Shown here: positions 48,160 to 55,380 of the stretch, piece by piece
Position numbering within the stretch: position 1 is the stretch's first letter
Layout: every line of letters begins with the position of its first letter
Source of the DNA: Micromonospora halophytica
GTDB lineage: Bacteria > Actinomycetota > Actinomycetes > Mycobacteriales > Micromonosporaceae
Assembly: GCF_900090245.1 (NCBI RefSeq)
Contig: NZ_FMDN01000012.1
Span: 124,001-188,000 of the forward strand
Direction: 5' to 3'
Length of the DNA: 64,000 nucleotides
The notes under the pieces: model-generated
What the model was told of the DNA's origin: nothing
Seen by the model: only the letters and a program-made list of their open reading frames with translations
The model's database searches: none
Translations under genes and position numbers: made by a program

Positions 48160-49329
48160 GTGAGTCCGACCGAGACCGCCCGGGTGACGGCGTCGCCCGA
48201 CCTTTCGGCGACCGAACTGGTGGCGGAGCTGCGACAGTACCTGCGGCCCGACCCACCCGCGATCAGCCTGCCGCCGCAGTTGTTCACCTCACCCGAGGTG
48301 TACGAGTGGGAGCGGACCAGGATCTTCCAACGTTCCTGGATCCTGGTCGGTCACGTCGACCAACTCGCCGTGCCGGGTGACTATCTCGCGTTGACGATCG
48401 CCGGCGAACCGGTCGCGATCACCCGGGGTCGGGACGGTCTGCTGCACGGCCTGTCGCCGGTCTGCCGGCACCGGATGATGCCGTTGGTCGAGCCCGGCGG
48501 CGGCAACACCAAGGACCTGACCTGTTCCTACCACCTGTGGCGCTACAACCTCGACGGCACCCTGCTCGCCGCCACCCACATGCGCGGCAACAGCGACTTC
48601 GACCCGGCGGACTGCCGCCTGCCCACCTTCGCCGTCGCGCAGTGGCACGGTCTGGTCTTCGTCAACCTCGACGCCGACGCGCCGGCCTTCGACGGTGACC
48701 TGTCGGTGGTGGAGCGGGAGATGACCAACTACCACCTCGACGAGATGGTCCAGGTCAGCAGCTGGACCGAGGAGTGGAACTGCAACTGGAAGATCGCTGT
48801 CGAGAACGGCCACGAGAACTACCACGCGATCGGGTTCCATCCCGACACGGTCAAGCCGCTGATGACCGGCGGCATCGACATGGACGTGCACGCCGACTCG
48901 CCGCTGGTGACCCGGCTGCTCAGTCCGACCGGCACACCGTTCGAGACGACCTTCCTGCCGTTGACCGAGGCGGAGAAGAGCGTCATGTACAGCTTCCGGA
49001 TGTTTCCGTGCGGAGCCGTGGCGACCTTCGGGGAGAGCATCGCCTGGATCAGTCTCGTGCCGATCTCGATCGACCGGACCCAGGTACGTGGGGGCACCCT
49101 GATGCCGGCGGCCGCTCTGGAGGGCGCGGACGTGGCGGCGATCCGGGCGCAGATCGAGGGGCTCACCGGTGTGATCAACGCCGAGGACCGCCGCGGTCTG
49201 GAGGCCGTGCAGAGCACGGTCGGTTCGCGGTTCGTCCAGCGCGGGCACCTCAGCCCGAAGGAGCCGGGAGTACTGGCCTTCTACCGCAACCTGGCCCTCG
49301 CGATGACCGGTGGGACCACCGGCGTCTGA
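48160..49329 (+). CDS. Rieske non-haem iron oxygenase, alpha subunit
   Basis: This 389-residue protein has a Rieske [2Fe-2S] domain with Cys102-x-His104 and Cys122-x2-His125. The catalytic mononuclear iron site is in ENGHENYHAIGFH (two His, four residues apart) with a likely downstream acid ligand. Such enzymes perform hydroxylation, desaturation or cyclisation. The substrate here would be the polyketide or its sugar. The electron-transfer reductase and ferredoxin are not encoded in the window, so host partners are assumed. The GTG at 48160 has GAGGGGGAG upstream. It is last in its operon, before a strong convergent hairpin. Confidence 0.9.
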   Translation: MSPTETARVTASPDLSATELVAELRQYLRPDPPAISLPPQLFTSPEVYEWERTRIFQRSWILVGHVDQLAVPGDYLALTIAGEPVAITRGRDGLLHGLSPVCRHRMMPLVEPGGGNTKDLTCSYHLWRYNLDGTLLAATHMRGNSDFDPADCRLPTFAVAQWHGLVFVNLDADAPAFDGDLSVVEREMTNYHLDEMVQVSSWTEEWNCNWKIAVENGHENYHAIGFHPDTVKPLMTGGIDMDVHADSPLVTRLLSPTGTPFETTFLPLTEAEKSVMYSFRMFPCGAVATFGESIAWISLVPISIDRTQVRGGTLMPAAALEGADVAAIRAQIEGLTGVINAEDRRGLEAVQSTVGSRFVQRGHLSPKEPGVLAFYRNLALAMTGGTTGV

Positions 49330-49343
49330 TCCGGGTCATGCCT

Positions 49344-49373
49344 TCGCCCGGCCGGGAGCACCCGGCCGGGCGA
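49344..49373. terminator. Bidirectional terminator hairpin
   Basis: A perfect 13-base stem (TCGCCCGGCCGGG at 49344-49356 with 49361-49373) has a four-base loop. It lies between the convergent Rieske and FAD-oxidase genes. Confidence 0.85.
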
Positions 49374-49409
49374 GAGCGTGCGGAGCAGGCGGCGTGCGGG
49401 GCGCGCGCC

Positions 49410-50954
49410 TCAGTCGGGCAACCGCACCGACAGACCGTGCCGGAAGACGTCCAGCGGATCCCAGCGGGCCTTCACCTGTTGCAGCCGCGGGTAGTTGTCC
49501 TTGTGGTACAGCGTGTACCAGGGTGTCCCCGAGGTGTTCCAGCGGGGATCCGCGAGGTCGGTGTCGGGGTAGTTGATGTACGAGCCGTCGCTGTCGTCAC
49601 CGGGCACCGGGACCCCGCCGGTGTCGGCGTAGAGCTCCCGGTAGAACTCCCGGATCCAGGTGATGTGCTCGTCGTCCTGCGCCGCGTCGGTCCAGTTGTC
49701 GAGGTAGAAGGCCTTGAGCACCGAGTCGCGTTGGGCGGTGGCGGTGGCGTCCGGCGGCACCGCGGCGGCCATCCCGCCGTACGCGGCGAGGATGACCCCG
49801 GCCGTCGGGTTCCGGTAGTCCTCGCTGGTCAGCCGGCGGTAGATCACGTCCGTCTGCGCCTCGGTGTACCGCCTGCGCAGGTACGCCGCCTTGCACTTCG
49901 CGCGCAGGCCCCACACGTTGCCGGACATCCGGGGGTGCAGCATGGAGCGCAGCCAGGGCCTGGTCTGGACGTCATGGGTGTACGGCACGCCGACACCCTC
50001 GTTGAGCGCCGCCAGATACGCGTCGAGCATCTCCGCGGCGTCAGGCCGGCCGGCGTCCACCTGCGTGGTCAGCCCGACCATGCCGGACTCCCGGCGTAGC
50101 ACGGTGAGGATGCTGAACAGGCTGGTGAACCGGGAGTCCGGGCCGCTGTTGAGTTCGTGCCAGCGGCCGTGGTTGCGCAGCAGCCGGCCGAAGGATTCCC
50201 GGGTGAGATCCGGCCACGACCAGAGGACCAGGCTGTCCAGCACCTCGGCCGGTGGCGTGGGCAGCAGCCCGGCGGGATCCGGGCCGACCGCCCCGGGGGT
50301 ACGGAACCAGTAGCGGGTGACGATGCCGAAGGTGCCGCCCCCACCGCCGGTGTGCGCCCACCACAGCTCCCGGGCCGGGTCGGCGGGATCACGGCTGGCC
50401 ACGACGGCGCCGGCGGTGCCGGAACGGTCCACCACCACCACTTCGACGGCCTCGAGGTGGTCCACGACCGAGCCGTACCGGCGGGTCAGCGGGCCGTAGC
50501 CGCCACCGGGAACGTGTCCGCCGACGCCGACGCCGGCCTCCAGGCCGGCCGGGATGGTGACGCCCCAGCCCTTGAGCAGGGTGCGGTACACGTCGCCGAG
50601 CAGCGCGCCGGGCTCGACGAAGAAGGCCCGGCGGCCCGCGTCGTACCCCACCGCCTTGAGCTCGGACAGGTCGATGAGGAACTCGGTCTCCGGCGAGTCG
50701 ACGAAGTCCTCCAGGCAGTGGCCGCCGCTGCGCGCCACCACCCTCGCCCCGGCGTCCACCGCGTCCTGGACGGCCTGGACGACCTGCGCCGTGGAACCGA
50801 CGACCCGGACCTGCCGGGGACGGCAGCGGAACCTGCCATTGGCGGCGGAGGTCACCTCGACGTACCGGGAGTCGCCCGGCACGATCGTCACCGGCCCGGC
50901 CGTCGAGCTGTCCTCGGTCGACGTGGTCACGGGCGGGCCCGACTCCACGCCCAC
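49410..50954 (-). CDS. BBE/AknOx-like FAD-linked oxidase lacking the cysteinyl FAD link
   Basis: This 514-residue flavoprotein has the FAD_binding_4 domain and C-terminal BBE motif (YINYPDTDLADPRW). His79 in RSGGHCLED is the usual 8-alpha covalent FAD residue. The second link in this family is a cysteine 60 residues later (as in H70/C130 of glucooligosaccharide oxidase). Here that position is Glu139 in GLEAGVGVGGH. The enzyme is thus probably mono-covalent. Relatives oxidise terminal sugars (AknOx) or phenolic scaffolds. No signal peptide is evident. The start (GTG 50954, or 50948) lies at the stop of the P450 gene, so the two are one operon. Confidence 0.9.
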   Translation of the reverse strand: MGVESGPPVTTSTEDSSTAGPVTIVPGDSRYVEVTSAANGRFRCRPRQVRVVGSTAQVVQAVQDAVDAGARVVARSGGHCLEDFVDSPETEFLIDLSELKAVGYDAGRRAFFVEPGALLGDVYRTLLKGWGVTIPAGLEAGVGVGGHVPGGGYGPLTRRYGSVVDHLEAVEVVVVDRSGTAGAVVASRDPADPARELWWAHTGGGGGTFGIVTRYWFRTPGAVGPDPAGLLPTPPAEVLDSLVLWSWPDLTRESFGRLLRNHGRWHELNSGPDSRFTSLFSILTVLRRESGMVGLTTQVDAGRPDAAEMLDAYLAALNEGVGVPYTHDVQTRPWLRSMLHPRMSGNVWGLRAKCKAAYLRRRYTEAQTDVIYRRLTSEDYRNPTAGVILAAYGGMAAAVPPDATATAQRDSVLKAFYLDNWTDAAQDDEHITWIREFYRELYADTGGVPVPGDDSDGSYINYPDTDLADPRWNTSGTPWYTLYHKDNYPRLQQVKARWDPLDVFRHGLSVRLPD

Positions 50955-50955
50955 C

Positions 50956-52149
50956 TCAGCGGACGACCAGGTCGAGCGGAAGGTACTTCGTGCCGTTGAA
51001 GTCCTTCGGATCGTGGAACACGATCGGCTCGTCGGTCGGGATCCTGAAGTCGTCGTACCGGTCCAGCATCGCGTTCAACGCGATCCTGACCTCCATCCGG
51101 GCCAGCGGCGCGCCCAGGCAGAAGTGGATGCCCATGCCGAAGGCCAGGTGCCGGATCTGCTCGCGGTGGATGTCGAAGGTGTCCGGATCCTTGAACTCGC
51201 TCTCGTCCCGGCCGACCGAGACGAGTGAGACGCTCACCAGTGAGCCCTCGGGTATCCGCTTCCCGCCGAGTTCGACGTCCTCCGTCGCCCGCCGGTCGAG
51301 CCAGACCAGTGGTGACCGGTACCGCAGCACCTCTTCGAGCATGTCGGGGATGAGACCGCGGTCGGCCCGGATCTCCTTCATGGCCCCGGGATTCTCGTCC
51401 AGGCAGAGGATCGCGTTGGTGAACATCGTGCTCGTGGTGAGGTGCCCGGCGATCAGCAGCAGCGCCAGGAAGCCCACGATCTCCTGGTCGTCGAGGCGTC
51501 GGCCGTCGGTCTCCGCGGCGACGAGCGCGCGGATCAGGCCCGCCTTGTCGGAGGCCCGGTACTCCCGCACATGGCTGAGCAGGTACTGGTTCATCTCGCG
51601 GATCGACGGCGCCATGGCCGCCACGCCCTCCTCACTGAACAGGGCGTCCACCCCGTTGTCGACGAGCAGCGCGTCCGCCCACTTGCGGAACAGGTGCCGG
51701 TCGGCGACCGGCAGGCCCATCACCTCGGCGATGACGGTGACCGGCAGCGGGTGCGCCAGGTCGCCGACCAGGTCGATGCGGTCGCGGCCCTGGTCGCGGA
51801 TCCGGTCGAGCAGTTCGGTGGCGACCTGTTCGATCCGGGGTGCCAGGCCCTGTACGAACTTCGGCGTGAAGCCCTGGCTGACCAGGCTGCGCATCTGCCG
51901 GTGCCGGGGGTCGTCCATGGCCTGGAAGTTGCCCTTGGTGAACGTCTTCAGTTCCTCGTGGTCGGGGATGAAGGCGCTCAGGTCGTTGGAGAACCTCTTC
52001 GCATCGGTGGCGACGGTGACGCCGTCCCGGTAGCCGAACACCTGCCACCGCCCGGACGTCTCGTCCAGGCTGACCGGTTCGCTCTGCCGCTTCGACTGGT
52101 ACAGAGCGAGCATGTCTCGCATCTTCTCCGGAATGTGCGGACCACCCAT
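50956..52149 (-). CDS. Cytochrome P450
   Basis: This 397-residue P450 has the haem loop FGMGIHFCLGAPLARME (Cys344), ExxR at 273-276 and the PRHRQMRSLV helix C. The I-helix motif normally AGxE/DTT reads AGHLTT (234-239), so the conserved acid for proton delivery is Leu. This occurs in some P450s with unusual chemistry. It is presumed to act in polyketide or sugar tailoring. Ferredoxin partners are not in the window. The ATG at 52149 follows GAGGGG by eight bases. It lies between the MarR gene (upstream) and the FAD oxidase (downstream), probably one leftward transcript. Confidence 0.93.
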   Translation of the reverse strand: MGGPHIPEKMRDMLALYQSKRQSEPVSLDETSGRWQVFGYRDGVTVATDAKRFSNDLSAFIPDHEELKTFTKGNFQAMDDPRHRQMRSLVSQGFTPKFVQGLAPRIEQVATELLDRIRDQGRDRIDLVGDLAHPLPVTVIAEVMGLPVADRHLFRKWADALLVDNGVDALFSEEGVAAMAPSIREMNQYLLSHVREYRASDKAGLIRALVAAETDGRRLDDQEIVGFLALLLIAGHLTTSTMFTNAILCLDENPGAMKEIRADRGLIPDMLEEVLRYRSPLVWLDRRATEDVELGGKRIPEGSLVSVSLVSVGRDESEFKDPDTFDIHREQIRHLAFGMGIHFCLGAPLARMEVRIALNAMLDRYDDFRIPTDEPIVFHDPKDFNGTKYLPLDLVVR

Positions 52150-52241
52150 TGATCGACCCCTCACGTGGCGGACGGAGACCTGTGGGTGCATCACAACGGA
52201 GCGGGCTCGAAGGGCCCTGGAACGCTGGTGGACCTGGGTGG

Positions 52242-52742
52242 TCAGGGCGCGGGCCGGTCGGCGGGGGAGCGCAGCCGTTCGACCTCCGCGGCCGCGCTCG
52301 CCCGGAAGACCTCGATGAACCGCAGCAGCGTGCGTAGCTGTTCGTCGTCGAAGGCGGCCAGATCCTGGTGGGTCCGCGCGGTCAGTCCCGCGTAGTACGC
52401 GTTGATCCGTTCAAGTCCCTCTTCGGTCGGCTCGATGAGGATGCGACGTCGGTCGTGCGGGTCGGGCACCCGGCGGACGCAACCGGCGTCCGCGAGCCGG
52501 TCGATCATGCGGGAGGCCGAGCCGGGGGTGAGGCCGACCCGCCCGGCCAGCACCCCGGCCGTGGTCGGGCCGTGCTGCTGCAACGCGTGCAGGCAGTGGA
52601 AGTCGGTCACGACCACCCCCATCCGACTCGCGATCAGGCTGTTGATCTGGATCAGGTGGGTGATCCAGTCCGGCAGCCTGCTCACGACCTCGTCGGCGAG
52701 CGACCCGCTGACCGCGGTGGGGTGCTCCTTCTTCGCCCGCAT
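52242..52742 (-). CDS. MarR-family transcriptional regulator
   Basis: This 166-residue winged-helix protein has the recognition region TTAGVLAGRVGLTPGSASRMIDRL and the wing VRRVPDPHDRRRILIEPTEEG, the MarR signature. It would sense a small phenolic or drug-like ligand. It heads the leftward set MarR, P450, FAD oxidase and probably regulates it and itself through dyads in the gap at 52795-52817. The ATG at 52742 was chosen because it gives the usual N-terminal helix; a longer in-frame start at 52799 is less likely. Confidence 0.9.
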   Translation of the reverse strand: MRAKKEHPTAVSGSLADEVVSRLPDWITHLIQINSLIASRMGVVVTDFHCLHALQQHGPTTAGVLAGRVGLTPGSASRMIDRLADAGCVRRVPDPHDRRRILIEPTEEGLERINAYYAGLTARTHQDLAAFDDEQLRTLLRFIEVFRASAAAEVERLRSPADRPAP

Positions 52743-52794
52743 GGTCACACCCGGTCCGATCTGTGGTGCATAATTCCTCTTATTGATTGCGTGG

Positions 52795-52817
52795 CACAAC
52801 GGTTGTGTCCGACAACC
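52795..52817. promoter_or_regulatory. Overlapping dyads, candidate MarR operator
   Basis: CACAAC (52795-52800) pairs with GTTGTG (52802-52807) around one base. GGTTGT (52801-52806) pairs with ACAACC (52812-52817). Both are perfect and overlapping, in the 182-bp divergent gap between MarR and the SNF2 gene, 53 bases upstream of MarR. Confidence 0.6.
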
Positions 52818-52924
52818 ATCATGTCATCCCCGTCCTAGGAGTGGGTATTGCCTAGCTCGTCCGCCATGCCGATGCCACTGTGCCCGCCGGCCCCCGTCGC
52901 GTCTCCCGTCACCCGAGGTGGACG

Positions 52925-54778
52925 ATGACTGAGCTGCCCGGCACGCTGCAGGCCACCTTCGTCCCCGCCGAGGACGCGATCGCCTGGTGGGGAGTCGAGC
53001 AGCTGACCGAGACCGTACGGGAACACGGGCTGCCCGAAGGCCGGCCCGGCGTCTGCCGTCTGGCCCTGCCCGAGGCAGGCCGGATGACCGCGGCCAGCGT
53101 CCCGGTGCTGCTGGCGGAGCTGGACGCGGCGCTGCCGGCCCTGCGCGCCCTCGACCCGCGGGCGACGGTCGGCGAGTCCGTCCGGGTGTGGCGGGACGCG
53201 GCCGAGCTGCCGGAGGGCGACGACGAGGGCTACGCGACGTTGAGCACGCGGATGCCGGCGGCGGCCCACGCCGTGCTCAACAGCGAGGGCACCGCCATCA
53301 CCGCCGCGCCCGCCCTGCTCACCCAGTTCCGGCAGGCGATGACCACCCGGGCCGCCCTGCACCGCACAGCCATCCAGGCAGAGCTGCGGCCGTACCAGGT
53401 CCACGGGGTGGCCTGGCTCAGCGCGCGGCCCGGGCTCGGCCACGGCGGTGTGCTCGCCGACGAGATGGGCCTGGGCAAGACCCTCCAGGCCATCTGCCTG
53501 CTCGCCACCCGCCGCTCGGCCGAACCGCACCTGGTGGTCTGCCCGACCTCCCTGATCGGGAACTGGCGGCGGGAACTGGCCCGCTTCTCCCCGGCCACCC
53601 CGACGATCAGCTATCACGGCGCCGGTCGGCAGCTGCCGGACGCCTACCAGCCGGGGACCGTGGTGATCACCAGCTATCCGGTGCTGCGCAGGGACGAACC
53701 GTTGATGAAGACCGACTGGGACGTGGTCGTCTTCGACGAGGCGCAGCAGATCAAGAATCCGGAGGCGTTGGCCAGCCGGGCGGCATCCGCGCTGTCCGCC
53801 CGGTCGCGGATCGCCATGACCGGCACCCCGGTGGAGAACCGGCTCGACGAACTCTGGTCCATCCTCAACGTGACCAACCCTGGCCTGCTGGGCAGCCGTG
53901 CCCGCTTCCGGCAACGCTTCGTGGCGCCGATCGAGCAACGACGCTCCGCCACCGCCGCAGCCGCCCTCAACGCGATCGTCCAGCCGCACCTGCTTCGCCG
54001 GACAAAGGCCGAGGTGGCGGCCGAACTGCCGCCCAAGCAGTACTCGACGATGGTCTGCACCCTGACCGACGAGCAGGCCCGGCTCTACCGGGAAGCGGTG
54101 GACCGCGCCTTCTCCGACGGTCTCGGCGCCGGCATCGAGCGCAGTGGCCGGGTCCTCGCGCTGCTCACCGCGCTCAAGCAGATCTGCAACCACCCCGCCC
54201 AGTTCCTGCGCGACGGTCCCGCGCAGCCAGGGCGGTCCGGCAAGTTCGATCGGGCGACCGAGATGCTCGCCGAGATCGTCGACGAGAACGACCGGGCGCT
54301 CGTCTTCACCCAGTACCGGGCGATGGGCGAGCTGTTGTCCGGTCACCTGGCCGACAGCCTGGGGGTGGGCCCGATCCCGTTCCTGCACGGTGGCCTCTCC
54401 GCCGCTCAGCGCGACCGGCTCGTCCATGCGTTTCAGGAGGACGACGACGCCCCTCCCGTGCTCCTGCTCAGCCTGCGGGCGGCCGGATTCGGCCTGAACC
54501 TCACCCGGGCCACCCACGTCATGCACTACGACCGCTGGTGGAACCCCGCCGTCGAGGAGCAGGCCACCGACCGTGCCCACCGGCTTGGCCAGCAGCGCAC
54601 CCTGAACGTCTACACCCTGGTCACCGGCGGCACGATCGAGGACCACATCGCCCAGATGCACGACAGCAAGCGAGGGCTCGCGGAAATCGTCTCCGGTGAC
54701 ACGGAGGCCGCCCTCGCCAAGTTGTCCGACGACGAGCTGCACGCGGTGCTCGACCTCGATCTAGGAGCGTTCAATTGA
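52925..54778 (+). CDS. SNF2-family helicase/ATPase
   Basis: This 617-residue protein has an N-terminal region of about 150 residues of unknown fold and an SNF2 ATPase core. Core motifs are LADEMGLGKT (Walker A), DEAQQIKNP (DExx box), the MTGTPVENRLDELWS motif and the helicase C lobe with LVFTQYRAMGE and DRAHRLGQQRTLNVY. It would translocate on double-stranded DNA and may remodel DNA-protein complexes. In actinobacteria such helicases often pair with a SWIM-domain protein, here the next gene with overlapping codons. Placed inside a biosynthetic cluster, it may be unrelated or help cope with DNA-active product. Confidence 0.93.
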   Translation: MTELPGTLQATFVPAEDAIAWWGVEQLTETVREHGLPEGRPGVCRLALPEAGRMTAASVPVLLAELDAALPALRALDPRATVGESVRVWRDAAELPEGDDEGYATLSTRMPAAAHAVLNSEGTAITAAPALLTQFRQAMTTRAALHRTAIQAELRPYQVHGVAWLSARPGLGHGGVLADEMGLGKTLQAICLLATRRSAEPHLVVCPTSLIGNWRRELARFSPATPTISYHGAGRQLPDAYQPGTVVITSYPVLRRDEPLMKTDWDVVVFDEAQQIKNPEALASRAASALSARSRIAMTGTPVENRLDELWSILNVTNPGLLGSRARFRQRFVAPIEQRRSATAAAALNAIVQPHLLRRTKAEVAAELPPKQYSTMVCTLTDEQARLYREAVDRAFSDGLGAGIERSGRVLALLTALKQICNHPAQFLRDGPAQPGRSGKFDRATEMLAEIVDENDRALVFTQYRAMGELLSGHLADSLGVGPIPFLHGGLSAAQRDRLVHAFQEDDDAPPVLLLSLRAAGFGLNLTRATHVMHYDRWWNPAVEEQATDRAHRLGQQRTLNVYTLVTGGTIEDHIAQMHDSKRGLAEIVSGDTEAALAKLSDDELHAVLDLDLGAFN

Positions 54779-55338
54779 TCCCGGCGGAGTTCGGAGCCAC
54801 CCCCTGGGGCCGGGCCTGGGTGCGTACGGTCGCCTCGACGGCCTCGGCCGGGCCCAACGCCCTGCTTCCGAAGGCGCGGAGTCTCGCCCGCAACCACGCG
54901 GTGACCGTGACGGCCGACGGCGGCCACCTCGAGGCCGACGTGGTGGTGTCCGGCGTCGGCAACCACGTCCGCATCGAGCTGCCGCCCTGGCCCGCCGAGA
55001 CCCAGGCCGAGGCGAAACGCCTGATCGCCAAGGCGATGGCGGACAACTCGGGCCTGGCTCCCGGCGACCTTCCGGACACTCTGGACGCCGACTTCCGGCA
55101 CCACGGCATCAGTGTCGGCATCGGACTGGACGACCTGGTGTCCGAGTGCAACTGCCGGAGCCGGCGGCGCCCCTGCGTGCACGTCCTGGCCACGATCTAC
55201 ACGCTGTCCCAGCTCGTCGACGAGCGCCCGGAACTCGCCATCGACCTGCGTATGTCGCCCACCGAGCTCGCCCCACCGCCGGACCCGAACTGGGTCCCGC
55301 TGACCGACGTCGACCCGGCCACCTTCTACGGCGGCTGA
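54775..55338 (+). CDS. SWIM zinc-finger protein, partner of SNF2 helicase
   Basis: This 187-residue protein has a SWIM motif CxCx6CxH (Cys125, Cys127, Cys134, His136). An N-terminal segment GRAWVRTVASTASAG is typical of SWIM proteins beside SNF2 helicases. It is expected to bind DNA or protein as part of the helicase complex. The TTG start (54775) overlaps the helicase TGA, with GGAG seven bases upstream, so translation is coupled. Confidence 0.9.
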   Translation: MIPAEFGATPWGRAWVRTVASTASAGPNALLPKARSLARNHAVTVTADGGHLEADVVVSGVGNHVRIELPPWPAETQAEAKRLIAKAMADNSGLAPGDLPDTLDADFRHHGISVGIGLDDLVSECNCRSRRRPCVHVLATIYTLSQLVDERPELAIDLRMSPTELAPPPDPNWVPLTDVDPATFYGG

Positions 55339-55380
55339 ACCGCCCGTCACCTTCCGGCACGCCTGAGCCGACGTCGGACG

